IMG/VR virus record: IMGVR_UViG_3300019755_000009
Span: 1-40,574 of that record
DNA from: a virus
Length of the DNA: 40,574 nucleotides
Reading direction: 5' to 3' (one strand)
Shown here in pieces: positions 29,784 to 39,310 of this stretch (positions within the stretch are counted from its first letter, which is position 1; every line of letters starts with the position of its first letter). Position numbers and translations under genes: made by a program. The notes under the pieces were generated by a model that saw only the letters and a program-made list of their open reading frames with translations, searched no databases and was not told the DNA's origin.

Positions 29784-30404
29784 ATGTTTAATACAGTTGT
29801 TGATTTTACAGGTAAATATAATCTTACGCAATTATCATTAGAGGCACAAGATATAAATGATGTTATTGATGTTGAAGAGCGTAGATTGTTAAAGGCAATA
29901 ATGGGAAGCCATGAATTTAAGTTATTAGAAGATAATTTAGATGTAGATGGTAATCCAACTACACAGCCTTACATTGACCTTGTAGAAGGCGATACGACTT
30001 ACATAGTAACTGACCAAAACAATATTGAACATGAGTTCGAATGGGATGGAATTAATCAGTTTTTAAAAGGCTTCTGCTATTACGCTGTAACCGATTGGCA
30101 AAAAACATTCAATACAGGTAGCGGAGAGGTTGAGCTAATGGGTTCTGAAACGACTACAAGCGCAGTCAATAAAACTACTCGTTTAAGAAATGAAGCTGCT
30201 GTAATAGTCGGTAAAGACTTGCGGAAATATACTACTGGTTGTAAAACAGGTATAGTTGATGTAAGCAAATACTATATAAATGAACGTAACCATAATTGGT
30301 TTTGGGAACATTCACTAGAGAATACATTTTTTAACTATATGAATTCTAATATTGATAAATTCCCTAAATGGACTTTTAAACAGCAAGATATTCTATTATG
30401 GTAA
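29784..30404 (+). CDS. Probable head-tail connector protein
   Basis: 206 residues, with an N-terminal helical part of adaptor type (about 15-60) and an aromatic C-terminus (NHNWFWEHSLENTFFNYMNSN). Position right after the capsid gene is that of head completion/connector proteins. It overlaps the next gene by seven bases. Assigned by position. Confidence 0.6.
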   Translation: MFNTVVDFTGKYNLTQLSLEAQDINDVIDVEERRLLKAIMGSHEFKLLEDNLDVDGNPTTQPYIDLVEGDTTYIVTDQNNIEHEFEWDGINQFLKGFCYYAVTDWQKTFNTGSGEVELMGSETTTSAVNKTTRLRNEAAVIVGKDLRKYTTGCKTGIVDVSKYYINERNHNWFWEHSLENTFFNYMNSNIDKFPKWTFKQQDILLW

Positions 30405-30925
30405 ACAACTCTAATCTATCACGGATGGAAAACATTAATACCATCCAATATCTTGAAGACTTATTCGAAAAGTACACTACTGAGGAATCGGTTACAGCTA
30501 CTTTTTTGAATGGACTTTTGAAGGATGTAGTTAGGGATTTGCATAAAAAAGAAAACTATCCTGCGGTGATGTTGATTGAACCAGTTAATAATAAATTAAA
30601 TTCTGATTTAGGATCATCTATCTATAAAACAGTTCCCATTAAAATGGTTGCGGCTCAGCCGACTAATTGGAGTGACAACTCTACAGATGAAATACATGGT
30701 ACTACATTATCTAATTTAGAAAGCATAGTATTTGGATTTTGGAAGTATTTAATGGATGATTTAAAGACGGATGAAAAGAAGTTAGATTTTAATTATGACT
30801 CGTACACTCATTATGCTTTAGCAACCAAGTTAGGAGGAAAGACTACTCCTTTGTTAGATAAAGTTAGTGCTGTTGAGTTTACGTTTAATTTAAGTTTTTA
30901 CACAAAATTAAGTAAATGCACATAA
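30398..30925 (+). CDS. Probable tail completion protein
   Basis: 175 residues with mixed helix and strand and a closing EFTFNLSFYTKL. It lies between the connector and major tail genes, where head-tail joining or tail terminator proteins are usual. No family match is claimed. Confidence 0.55.
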   Translation: MVNNSNLSRMENINTIQYLEDLFEKYTTEESVTATFLNGLLKDVVRDLHKKENYPAVMLIEPVNNKLNSDLGSSIYKTVPIKMVAAQPTNWSDNSTDEIHGTTLSNLESIVFGFWKYLMDDLKTDEKKLDFNYDSYTHYALATKLGGKTTPLLDKVSAVEFTFNLSFYTKLSKCT

Positions 30926-30937
30926 AAAAATAAGAAA

Positions 30938-31879
30938 ATGAGCGATAATTGCGATAATCAATTTAAAAGCTTTGGCGCAGAAGATTGCGTGAGCTTTAAT
31001 ACAGGCACGTTTGCAGGATTCACATTAATGGGTACTGTGGATAATGAAAGTGTAGCTAACGAGTTCCCAGATAGAGCGACAGCATCACTTAAAGCTAACT
31101 GGCAAGCTAAAATAGCTTTAGCGAATACGGCGCCTGATCAGGCCTTTTACCCACTAGGTAAGAGAACCGATTTTACAGAGGAGACTATCGAAGATCCAAT
31201 CGAAGAAGAAGGAACTACAGGTACTAGTTACATTGTTAGAGACGGTAAGTGGATGGTTACAACACACATACCTCTAGGCTCGTGGCAATATATAGAGCAG
31301 CTAGAGGCGTATAGGACTGGTGATTTTTCAGCGTACTTTTTTGACACAAAAGGCGGTATTATTTATTCGACCGACTCAGTAGGAAAGAAAGTGAAGCCTA
31401 TTCGTATACAAAGTGGTTCGTTAAAGGCAACTGGTGTTCCTGCTAATGGTGATATCAACGCAAAAGTAAAAATTCAATTTGTAGTAGACCCATCTGTAAA
31501 ACAAGCTAAAATTAGATATTTGGAATCTGATGATTTAGATTTTAATATTTTTAGCCCAGTAGATTTACCAGCATTAATTGAGACTAAGGTAAATATTACG
31601 ACTGCAAACATTACTACTGTAGTAGCTGACTTATGGTCTGTTTTCGATTTACCCATTAAAGGCCAAGGAAATCCAGAAACAACTTTGACGTTACTCAATG
31701 CAACTACAGGTGTGGCCATAACTACTACTAGTATAGTAGAAACACCAGCAACGCCAGGAGAGTACACTTTTACTTTTGCTTCAGGGTTGCTAGTTGGGGA
31801 AGAAGTATCTGTTATTTTTACAGATATAGCTAATTATTTTTCACTTAATTCTAATCAAGTAACTAAAGTAGCTGAATAA
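30938..31879 (+). CDS. Major tail protein
   Basis: 313 residues. The N-terminal two thirds (to about 210) are beta-rich and fit a tail-tube protein; the last 100 residues (VNITTANITTVVADLWSVF, then a TLTLLNATTGVAI..GEYTFTFASG pattern) look like an immunoglobulin-like domain, common at the end of tail-tube proteins. Position before the tail assembly and tape measure genes agrees. It is inferred from pattern and order. Confidence 0.75.
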   Translation: MSDNCDNQFKSFGAEDCVSFNTGTFAGFTLMGTVDNESVANEFPDRATASLKANWQAKIALANTAPDQAFYPLGKRTDFTEETIEDPIEEEGTTGTSYIVRDGKWMVTTHIPLGSWQYIEQLEAYRTGDFSAYFFDTKGGIIYSTDSVGKKVKPIRIQSGSLKATGVPANGDINAKVKIQFVVDPSVKQAKIRYLESDDLDFNIFSPVDLPALIETKVNITTANITTVVADLWSVFDLPIKGQGNPETTLTLLNATTGVAITTTSIVETPATPGEYTFTFASGLLVGEEVSVIFTDIANYFSLNSNQVTKVAE

Positions 31880-32055
31880 TGAATAAACAAACAGAAGAAG
31901 CATTAGGGGAATTGATGAAGCTATCAGAAGTACCTAAATACAAGCGAGAGGTATTCATTAAGTTATACCCAAAAGACCACCCTTATATGGCTAGGTTTAA
32001 TGTAACCTCAGAACAGGTTTATGATCACTGTACAAAGAAGAAAAAAGCTGAATAA
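31879..32055 (+). CDS. Small tail-region protein (58 residues)
   Basis: Starts in the stop of the tail protein gene (TAATG) and ends in the start of the next gene. A small helical, basic protein with a YPKDHPYMARFNVT region. Position suggests a tail assembly protein. No family recognised. Confidence 0.65.
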   Translation: MNKQTEEALGELMKLSEVPKYKREVFIKLYPKDHPYMARFNVTSEQVYDHCTKKKKAE

Positions 32056-32525
32056 TGTCACTAAAACCAACTATCAATAAGCTTAAAAACTGGGATGTTT
32101 ACGAGGAAATCGATAAATCTCTTAAAAAGAATGAAGCTGAGATAGTTGATATGAATATTTTACAGCATACAGAAAAAGGCGTGTACAACACGGGTATAGA
32201 GATTAACTCAGTATTCGAGTATGCGCCTTTAACAATTGAATTAAAAAGAGCTTCGGGTACTCTTACTAATAATAACCCTGAAATAATAAACCTTAATGAT
32301 AGCGGAGATTATCACGACGGATATAATATCAAAAGATTGAATAAAAAGGCATGGGATATAGAGTCTACAGACTCAAAAGCCGATGAACTAGACGATAATT
32401 TTAATTCAGGAAAAAACGAAATACGAGGCTTGACAGATGAAAACAAAAATGAAGCAGAAAATATTATATCTGAAGACATTGCTAATAGTCTTGAAGTCAT
32501 TTTTTCAGGGTTACAGATTGGATAA
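32055..32525 (+). CDS. Possible tail assembly protein (first frame)
   Basis: 156 acidic residues with a GDYHDGYNIKRLNKKAWDIESTDSKADEL pattern around 93-121 and a charged helix at the end. It overlaps the next frame, which is in the +1 frame relative to it. A T6 run at 32500-32505 in the overlap would allow +1 slippage, a known way of making tail assembly chaperones in some phages. Confidence 0.6.
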   Translation: MSLKPTINKLKNWDVYEEIDKSLKKNEAEIVDMNILQHTEKGVYNTGIEINSVFEYAPLTIELKRASGTLTNNNPEIINLNDSGDYHDGYNIKRLNKKAWDIESTDSKADELDDNFNSGKNEIRGLTDENKNEAENIISEDIANSLEVIFSGLQIG

Positions 32526-33018
32526 AAGAGGTATTCACACTGATATAAGCGATACACCGTTACAGGTGTATATAAATATAAAAAAAACTAATGATTTGTC
32601 GTGGCTGATAAAAGGCACTAAAAAAAAGTTTAAAGTTCCATTTACTTTGATACCTAAACTACAAGACACGTGGAAAAATATTGAGTACCAAGTTATAGAT
32701 CTATTAGGGATAGGCGAGGAATATCAAAAACACATGGATATTACAGCCGATATTATCAGAATGAAAATAAAATTAGCCTTAACAAAAAAAGATGTATGGG
32801 CGCATAGAATTAAATCATTAGAAGTACAGTTAAGCCAATTAGATTTAAAAGGGCATGACTTAACTTATGATGAACTTATAGCTGATTTAGATCACAATAT
32901 AGATGCATGGAAAATGGATGTTGAGCGCTTTTATTCTGCTATAAAATTAAAGAGAAAAAAAGAAAAAGAGTTAACCGCACAAAACACCAAAAATAATGGC
33001 AAAAAACGTAGTAAGTAA
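32437..33018 (+). CDS. Possible tail assembly protein (second frame)
   Basis: The frame is open from 32437, but ATGs there would translate the out-of-frame Lys-rich end of the preceding gene. The protein-like part begins near FFQGYRLDKRGIHTDISDT at about 32500. The end overlaps the tape measure start by 23 bases. Either it has a non-ATG start near 32490 or it is made by +1 frameshift from the preceding gene. The true start is uncertain; the body is helical and basic. Confidence 0.55.
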   Translation: MKTKMKQKILYLKTLLIVLKSFFQGYRLDKRGIHTDISDTPLQVYINIKKTNDLSWLIKGTKKKFKVPFTLIPKLQDTWKNIEYQVIDLLGIGEEYQKHMDITADIIRMKIKLALTKKDVWAHRIKSLEVQLSQLDLKGHDLTYDELIADLDHNIDAWKMDVERFYSAIKLKRKKEKELTAQNTKNNGKKRSK

Positions 33019-35977
33019 GGAATTTATTGATGGTGTTGAAAAACTAAATAAGGAGGTAGCTCAATTAACTACTGAATTAACTAGCTTAGATAAGGTATTA
33101 GCTGACATAAGGAGTAATACTAAAAAAACCTCTACTGACGTAATAGCTTTACAAAAAGCTGAGGTAGCAAGCGCAACAGCTACAGATAAATTAGCATCAG
33201 CAGAATTAAAACTAGCAAAAGCGCAAACAGAGGCAGCTAGAAAAACAGACATTGAAGCCAAGGCACAAGAAAGAGCAGCAAAAGAAAAAGCTAAAGCTGT
33301 AAAAGCTTCTAAAGATGCGGATTCAGCATATAAAAAAGAATCAAGAACATTAACAGAACTAAGAAATAAAGCCAAAGATTTAGCTATAACTTTAGGCGAA
33401 GATTCGAAGGAATTTAGAACAGCAGCCAAAGAAGTTAATAAGTTAGATACTAGGTTAAAAAACATAGATAAAAGCTTAGGCCAATCTCAACGCGAGGTAG
33501 GTAGGTACGAAAAAGCATGGTCTGGCGTTAAAAGCGCATTTATCGGAGGCATAGCTGCAATAGGAATTACAGGAGCATTAAGTAAAATAAAAGATGGCGT
33601 AATATCCTCACTTAAGGTGTTTTCTGATTTCGGACAAGGAGTATCGAGATTAGGAGCAATCTCAGGAGCTTCAGCGAGCGATTTAAACGCATTAGAAAAC
33701 GATGCTAAACGTTTGGGGGCAACCACTCAGAAAACAGCTAGCCAAGTATCAGAATTACAAACAGAATTCGCTAAATTAGGTTTCAACCCAAAAGAAATCT
33801 TAAAAGCTACAGAGGCAACGTTAAAACTGTCAATAGCGACGGGTGAAAATTTAGCTGATAGTGCTGCGGTTGCTGGTTCTACGCTAAGAGGATTCGGATT
33901 AAATGCTGAAGAAACACAAAGAGTTACCGATGTAATGGCTGCTTCTTTTTCTAGTTCTGCTTTAGATTTGGAAAAATTCAGAGAATCGATGAAGTTGGTA
34001 GCTCCTATTTCCAAGGCTGCAAACATTGATCTAGAAACTACAACCGCTTTATTAGGGAATTTAGCAGATAGTGGTTTAGCGGGTTCAATAGCTGGTACTG
34101 GATTAAAGAATGTAATTAGTAAACTATCTAATGAGAATAGTGCATTATCTAAAGAGCTTGGGTTTACTGTTAAAAATAGCGACGATCTAATAAATGCATT
34201 CAAAATTCTTAAGGAAAGGAATATTGACCTTACAGCCGCAACCGAACTAACAGACGAACGAAGTAAAGCCGCTTTCCTGACAATGGTTAACGGTATTGAC
34301 TCAATAGAAGGGCTTCAAAAATCTCTTAGAAAATCTGAAGGAGCCGCTAAAAGAATGGCTGATGTAATGGCTGATAATTTAGCAGGAGATACCGACAAAG
34401 CAAAGTCAGCAGTAGAGGGTTTACAGATAAGTTTAGGCGAAAGGTTGAATAGTGCGGCAAGAGCTGTTACACAAACATTTACTGATTTTGTAGGAACTGT
34501 TGATGATTTTATAAAATTAGAAGCTTCTGAAGAATTAAGAAGAGAACAGATAGAATTAAATGCGCTTGTAGGAGCTGCGACTAATGCTAATAATACCCAA
34601 GAGTCACGTAATAGACTTATAAGTGATCTACAGAAAGAATACCCTGATTTTCTAGGTAATTTAGACGCTGAAACAGTAACTAACGAACAGTTAAGAGATA
34701 GACTATCAGAAGTAAACGAAGAATATAAAACAAAAATAAATCTATTAGCTCAACAAGAATTAATAAAGGAGTTCCAAGAAGAATTGGTAGACTTACAGTT
34801 AAAAGAAAAAGATTTAATTATAGAGTTATCAGGAGCTGAAGAGGCATTAGCTAAGATACGCAAAGAAAGAGGTGAAGTTTCGGCTTCAGCATTAGGGGCA
34901 GTAGCTAAAGCTCAAGGTGATTTATCTATAGCTGTGAGTGAAACAAGTAATAGACTCGAAAACAACAGGGCTAAGCAGAAATCACTGACAGATGAGCTTC
35001 AAAAGCAATTAAATGTATTAAGTAGTCTATCAGGCGTTAATGAAGAAGCGGATGAGGTTTTAGATACAAATACCGAAATAGTAGATGAAAATACATCTGC
35101 TATAAATACTAATACCGAAGCTAAAGAGAAAAATTTTAAAACAACTTCTGAAATATACGCAGAAATAGAGAAAGAACAGCAAGCGCAACTTGAACGTGAA
35201 TTAGCTGAAATAGATGTATTGAACCAAGCAGAATTCAAGGCTTTAGAAGATGAAGAAGCGAGACAAGCTAGGTTAGTAGAAATTAAAGCTCAATCAGCTG
35301 AAGAACAAAAAAAGATAGCTGAAGCTTTAGCGAATGCGGAAAACGAATTACTACAAGCTAAAATAAACGCCTCAATTCAAGGCTTGGAAATATTAGCTCA
35401 AATAGCGGGTGAAGGTTCTGCTATAGCGAAGGCTGCATTTATATTTCAACAAGGACTAGCAATTGCATCTATTGTTAAAGACACAGAAGTAGCTAACGCA
35501 GCAGCAACAGCAGCTTACGCTCCTTTAGGTCTTGCTGGTGTACCTTTAATTGCAGCTACTAAAGCAACTAATAGATTAAATGCAGCTGCCGCAATTGGAT
35601 CTATATTAGCGCAAACTATCGGAGATTTTGCTTTTGCTGAAGGTGTAATAGATTTTCAAGGAAAAGGAACGGGAACCAGCGATAGTAATTTAGCTATGAT
35701 AAGTCACGGTGAAAGCGTTATAAAGGCTAAATCAACAGCTAAAGCACCTAAATTGTTAACAGGAATAAACAACGGAGTAATAACAGACGATGTAATACCA
35801 AGTATAACAGGTATGCGAGCAATCGAAAGCCAACAACAGCAAATTATATTTGATACTCGTAAAATGGAAGACGAAATGAGAGATGTCAAAAATCTTTTAG
35901 CAAATCAAATGTATATACTGCCTAAAGAAGGTTACAATTTAATGGATAGGAAAATGAACCGCATAAACTATCATTGA
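32996..35977 (+). CDS. Tape measure protein
   Basis: 993 residues; sets tail length and forms the channel for DNA. N-terminal coiled coils (1-170), a hydrophobic segment (about 180-200), then the TP901-type core with LGATTQKTASQVSELQTEFAKLGF (about 240-265) and LETTTALLGNLADSG near 340. Long coiled coils follow to ~770, and the end carries an SHGESVIKA motif. The length fits a tail of roughly 150 nm if about 0.15 nm per residue applies. Confidence 0.92.
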   Translation: MAKNVVSKEFIDGVEKLNKEVAQLTTELTSLDKVLADIRSNTKKTSTDVIALQKAEVASATATDKLASAELKLAKAQTEAARKTDIEAKAQERAAKEKAKAVKASKDADSAYKKESRTLTELRNKAKDLAITLGEDSKEFRTAAKEVNKLDTRLKNIDKSLGQSQREVGRYEKAWSGVKSAFIGGIAAIGITGALSKIKDGVISSLKVFSDFGQGVSRLGAISGASASDLNALENDAKRLGATTQKTASQVSELQTEFAKLGFNPKEILKATEATLKLSIATGENLADSAAVAGSTLRGFGLNAEETQRVTDVMAASFSSSALDLEKFRESMKLVAPISKAANIDLETTTALLGNLADSGLAGSIAGTGLKNVISKLSNENSALSKELGFTVKNSDDLINAFKILKERNIDLTAATELTDERSKAAFLTMVNGIDSIEGLQKSLRKSEGAAKRMADVMADNLAGDTDKAKSAVEGLQISLGERLNSAARAVTQTFTDFVGTVDDFIKLEASEELRREQIELNALVGAATNANNTQESRNRLISDLQKEYPDFLGNLDAETVTNEQLRDRLSEVNEEYKTKINLLAQQELIKEFQEELVDLQLKEKDLIIELSGAEEALAKIRKERGEVSASALGAVAKAQGDLSIAVSETSNRLENNRAKQKSLTDELQKQLNVLSSLSGVNEEADEVLDTNTEIVDENTSAINTNTEAKEKNFKTTSEIYAEIEKEQQAQLERELAEIDVLNQAEFKALEDEEARQARLVEIKAQSAEEQKKIAEALANAENELLQAKINASIQGLEILAQIAGEGSAIAKAAFIFQQGLAIASIVKDTEVANAAATAAYAPLGLAGVPLIAATKATNRLNAAAAIGSILAQTIGDFAFAEGVIDFQGKGTGTSDSNLAMISHGESVIKAKSTAKAPKLLTGINNGVITDDVIPSITGMRAIESQQQQIIFDTRKMEDEMRDVKNLLANQMYILPKEGYNLMDRKMNRINYH

Positions 35978-38346
35978 TGATAAGATACAAATTATTCATA
36001 AAACAATACAACGGCTCTGGTTATGACGACACAGAACTACATCCTAATTTCAGTAATTTTATCTATGCTCAAGATAGGGTAGATGTTCAGAATAGGCTAG
36101 ACTTAGGCGGCTCATTAGTATTCGGTGGTGGCGAAAGAGGTGATGAGTATGAGATTTTATTAGCTCTTAGAGATCGTGGTAAAATTCCATTTTGGGTACA
36201 ACAATTTAACGGTGTAGATTATACCACTATCGGCTACGGCTATCTTATAACTGATGGTGAGTTTGACGATGATAGCCGTATGGTTACTATGAATGTTGAA
36301 ACATTTACGCAGTACGAGATTTACGATAAATCAATAGATACAGAAGTAAGCACCGAACCACAAGACTATGAAGACGTGTTAACAGTAAGGAGATGGGACA
36401 ATAAATTTAAAACAAAATACTTATTTTATCCTATCGAAAGAGACGAAATACAGACAGTACAAACAAATGCAGGAGGATTAAACACAGACGGAACTTCATG
36501 GGCTAATAACAGCGAATCAGGAATTAACACTTTGTTCGATGAAGCAAAAGTAAATTCAATAGTTGGCAATAATTGGTATGGTGTGAGGTGGAATGGGTCA
36601 ATTAGCCCCGACCGAGAACCTTTACTAGCATTTACCTTTAAAAGAGCACATACAGTTAAGCAAGTTAAATTATATTCAGATGGTAGATGGGATTTACCGC
36701 AAGGATTAGTTTCTCTATACGATAGCGGAGGTTTTCTTTTAAAATCTGATGCATTAGCACCTGTAACTACTACAGGATCAGTACACGAGCAAACTATAAC
36801 ATATACAACAGAAATAGAAGGAGTTACTCTTATAACAGTAGCTTATGCAGAATTAGGATTAACTCAAAGCTACTACCCTTTAGAATTCGAGTTTTATACA
36901 GATCACGACGAATTAAACAAAAGTGATAACACGGTAACAGGTGAATTAGTACTACAAGGAGCTAGAAGTTTAAGAATGTCTATTATTGATTTATTAAGAG
37001 CTAATCAAGCACCTAATATCTCAGCTTATAATCCAGTTATTGAGGATTTCTTATTAAATTTTTCAGGCACAGAATTAGAAAACGCCTTAATAATTCCTTC
37101 AGGAAGCTTAAGAGGTGATGATGATGATTATGAAAACATGTCTTTGTCTAAAATGAATCAATTCTTAAATAATATTCTGCATCGATACGTAAGGATAAAT
37201 GGAAGTTCAACTTTATTTAATGCTATAGATGGTATATGGTTCGATAACGATAAATCAGGATCTTTAATACCTATAAAAGAAATAGATTACAAAGAAAATA
37301 TAGGATTAGATTTAACTGCTTATCAATATGGGGCAGATGGACAGTTAATAAACTGGTCTAAAAATCTTTCAACTATAAATATAGAAAACCTAGATAAACC
37401 TAGATTTATAAGATATAGAACCGAAAGCAAAAATGAGTTTTTCAAAACTATAGATGTAAATTTTGATAAGTCTATATCTACAAATGATATGCTTGAAATA
37501 GCCTTAGATCCTTGGGCTACAGATATAGAAGGTTTATTGTCTTTGCCTGATGATTTTAGCGGTAAGTTTATGCTTGCTAAATGCGATATAATAACCGAAA
37601 CTTCACATTACACGCAATTAAATAATGTAGCTATAAGTAATTCAGGATATACTGTTGCATCTGGGTTCGATTTATTAGATGGCGCACCTTGGGCGAACAC
37701 GGCTTTAACTTCATTTACTCTTACTAATAATAGCGTTAACTTTCAAAGCTGCGAGACAAATACCTTCTCATTAAGTGCAGGTGACACAGTAAGAGTATCA
37801 ACTGGTTCTGATTTACTTGTATTTATTAACTTGGGAAGTGCAGCATGGCAACAATTAACCAATAGCGAAGGTATAGCAGAAGTAACAGTAAAAGATGCGG
37901 TAACCGCAAAAATTGGATTTATTGGCTCGACAGGTGATTACGATGTAGTACTAACTGTTGAGACTATAATTTATGAGGTAGTAGAAACAGATGGAATTGC
38001 CAACAAAGATTTTTCAATATCAAAATTACTAGATACCTACATTGCTGAGATGCCATATAATAAAGCATCGTTTAACGGCTTTGAGAATATAGATGTAAAT
38101 CAGAAGCCTGATAGAAAAATAAAAGATATATTATTTCCTCTTATACCCTTATCGAACTCAATTGATTTAGACCAAGGAATTATAACAGATCAAGGAGTCA
38201 TACAGCCAACTAGAATTAGTGTGCAATGGGATGGCTCATGGCCTAAATTGGAAGGTAATTTCTATAAAGATGATTCTTTCTTAAGAATTACTGAAGAAGG
38301 AGAGCAAAGAATTACAGAAGAAGGTGAAGACAGAATAACTGAATAA
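35977..38346 (+). CDS. Large tail protein, possible distal or fibre protein
   Basis: 789 residues from the ATG at 35977, which overlaps the tape measure stop; a TTG three bases earlier is less likely. It follows the tape measure, where distal tail and receptor-contact proteins are coded. The first 120 residues (GSGYDDTELHPNFSNFIYAQDRVDVQNRLDLGGSL) look like a tail-baseplate domain. The C-terminus has three near-identical short repeats (RITEEGE) as found at the ends of some phage proteins. A terminator follows. Family not certain. Confidence 0.7.
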   Translation: MIRYKLFIKQYNGSGYDDTELHPNFSNFIYAQDRVDVQNRLDLGGSLVFGGGERGDEYEILLALRDRGKIPFWVQQFNGVDYTTIGYGYLITDGEFDDDSRMVTMNVETFTQYEIYDKSIDTEVSTEPQDYEDVLTVRRWDNKFKTKYLFYPIERDEIQTVQTNAGGLNTDGTSWANNSESGINTLFDEAKVNSIVGNNWYGVRWNGSISPDREPLLAFTFKRAHTVKQVKLYSDGRWDLPQGLVSLYDSGGFLLKSDALAPVTTTGSVHEQTITYTTEIEGVTLITVAYAELGLTQSYYPLEFEFYTDHDELNKSDNTVTGELVLQGARSLRMSIIDLLRANQAPNISAYNPVIEDFLLNFSGTELENALIIPSGSLRGDDDDYENMSLSKMNQFLNNILHRYVRINGSSTLFNAIDGIWFDNDKSGSLIPIKEIDYKENIGLDLTAYQYGADGQLINWSKNLSTINIENLDKPRFIRYRTESKNEFFKTIDVNFDKSISTNDMLEIALDPWATDIEGLLSLPDDFSGKFMLAKCDIITETSHYTQLNNVAISNSGYTVASGFDLLDGAPWANTALTSFTLTNNSVNFQSCETNTFSLSAGDTVRVSTGSDLLVFINLGSAAWQQLTNSEGIAEVTVKDAVTAKIGFIGSTGDYDVVLTVETIIYEVVETDGIANKDFSISKLLDTYIAEMPYNKASFNGFENIDVNQKPDRKIKDILFPLIPLSNSIDLDQGIITDQGVIQPTRISVQWDGSWPKLEGNFYKDDSFLRITEEGEQRITEEGEDRITE
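38281..38346 (+). repeat. Tandem coding repeat RITEEGE
   Basis: The last coding bases hold three copies of a unit of about 27 bases encoding RITEEGE plus one or two spacer residues, the third cut by the stop. Codon choice differs between copies (AGAATTACT, AGAATTACA, AGAATAACT), so the protein sequence is kept rather than the DNA. Confidence 0.7.
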
Positions 38347-38372
38347 AAAAGGAGCATTAAAACGCTCCTTTG
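38346..38372 (+). terminator. Terminator of the structural operon
   Basis: AGGAGC (38350-38355) pairs with GCTCCT around ATTAAAAC and is flanked by A and T runs, so it could act in both directions. The loop is the reverse complement of the GTTTTAAT loop at 18973 and 19018. Confidence 0.85.
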
Positions 38373-38394
38373 GTTATTACTTAAGACCAGTAAG

Positions 38395-38416
38395 ATCACA
38401 CATTGAAACGTGTGAT
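38395..38416. repeat. Hairpin
   Basis: ATCACAC pairs exactly with GTGTGAT around ATTGAAAC. No ORF of note surrounds it. Unknown role. Confidence 0.5.
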
Positions 38417-38461
38417 AACTGTCAACATCAACCATGCTACGCACGGTAACGATGTTTTTGA

Positions 38462-38511
38462 GTTGTACGCCATTAACAAATATGTAAAAAGAAAACCAAA
38501 CGGCGTACAAC
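38462..38511. repeat. Perfect 10-bp inverted repeat without ORF
   Basis: GTTGTACGCC (38462-38471) is the exact reverse complement of GGCGTACAAC (38502-38511). The 30 bases between are A-rich and hold no gene. It resembles arms of the cassette-like units but encloses nothing. The gap 38373-38600 holds this and the preceding hairpin only. Confidence 0.65.
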
Positions 38512-38573
38512 AACAAATATACTTCATGGCTTTCTAGTGTTTTTAATTAAGGTTCGTGCTGTTTGACCAAAAA

Positions 38574-38612
38574 GAAAAAAGCCCCCGCGCTTCTGTTTTT
38601 TCAAAACAGTTG
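38574..38612 (-). terminator. Terminator of the reverse-strand gene group
   Basis: On the minus strand, CTGTTTT pairs with AAAACAG across the stop codon of the methyltransferase, then AAGCGCGGGGGCTT is followed by TTTT. Probable end of the reverse transcript. Confidence 0.55.
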
Positions 38613-39263
38613 GAGTTGGCGTTTGTGCAACTCATATTGTTCAGCCCCTTTTTTAAAATAGTCTGAATCTATTTCACAAATATCAATATCAAACTTTTCA
38701 TCATGGCAAGCAAGTGCAATTGTCATACTACCACCGTTTGTATCTAGTATTTTATCCCCTTTGTTTGCATAGTTTTGCAGCAGCCATCTATAAAGGTGTT
38801 TAGGCTTCTGTGTTGGATGTATCGTTCCCTCTTGTAATAGTATTGATCTATTTTTTGTGTAAATACGTGTAGGGCAATCGAAACTACTATAAGCAAGTTC
38901 GCAATCACTCATAGTTAATCCGTGCTGCGCTTTATCCCAAATAATCCATCCTTTATGTCCTTCGTTAAGGTGTTCAACAAAATAATTACCTCCCCAAATT
39001 ATTTGGTTTTTACTCACTCTAAATAATTGCTCAAAGTATTCAGCTTTAGGTATTGCATTATCCCAATCTTTTTGTGCATGTCCTTTTCGGTCACTCTTCT
39101 TTCCTTTTTTACTTTCTTTTTGCCCGTCAATACCTAAGCCATAAGGTGGGTCAACAATAGCAAGGTCATAATAGTTATCTGGAGTAGTTCTCATAAACTC
39201 TATATTATCTACATTAAAAAAATTAATGCCCTCCCCTTTTTTTTCTTTTTTACTTTCGTTCAT
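38601..39263 (-). CDS. Adenine-N6 DNA methyltransferase
   Basis: 220 residues; transfers methyl from S-adenosylmethionine to adenine N6. The catalytic motif IV DPPY is at 38-41 and comes before the cofactor motif LDTNGGS (173-179), the beta-class order; HPTQKP at 149-154 precedes it, as usual. In motif I, TNGGS replaces the more common GSGTT form but keeps two glycines. A basic insert (about 48-62) may be part of target recognition. No endonuclease lies nearby, so it is probably an orphan protecting phage DNA. The gene opposes the structural genes. Confidence 0.92.
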   Translation of the reverse strand: MNESKKEKKGEGINFFNVDNIEFMRTTPDNYYDLAIVDPPYGLGIDGQKESKKGKKSDRKGHAQKDWDNAIPKAEYFEQLFRVSKNQIIWGGNYFVEHLNEGHKGWIIWDKAQHGLTMSDCELAYSSFDCPTRIYTKNRSILLQEGTIHPTQKPKHLYRWLLQNYANKGDKILDTNGGSMTIALACHDEKFDIDICEIDSDYFKKGAEQYELHKRQLQLF

Positions 39264-39310
39264 TTATTTAAGTTTTATCTGTTATTTACGCCACGCAGTA
39301 TATTAAAACC

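Noticed and set aside
33061-34203. Long reverse-strand frames across the tape measure gene
   Set aside because: They are mirror frames of an Ala/Lys-rich gene; residues are Ser/Leu/Ala-rich with no motif.
38373-38600. Possible template or variable repeat of a diversity-generating retroelement after the tail gene
   Set aside because: No reverse transcriptase gene and no near-identical A-variable repeat pair were found.
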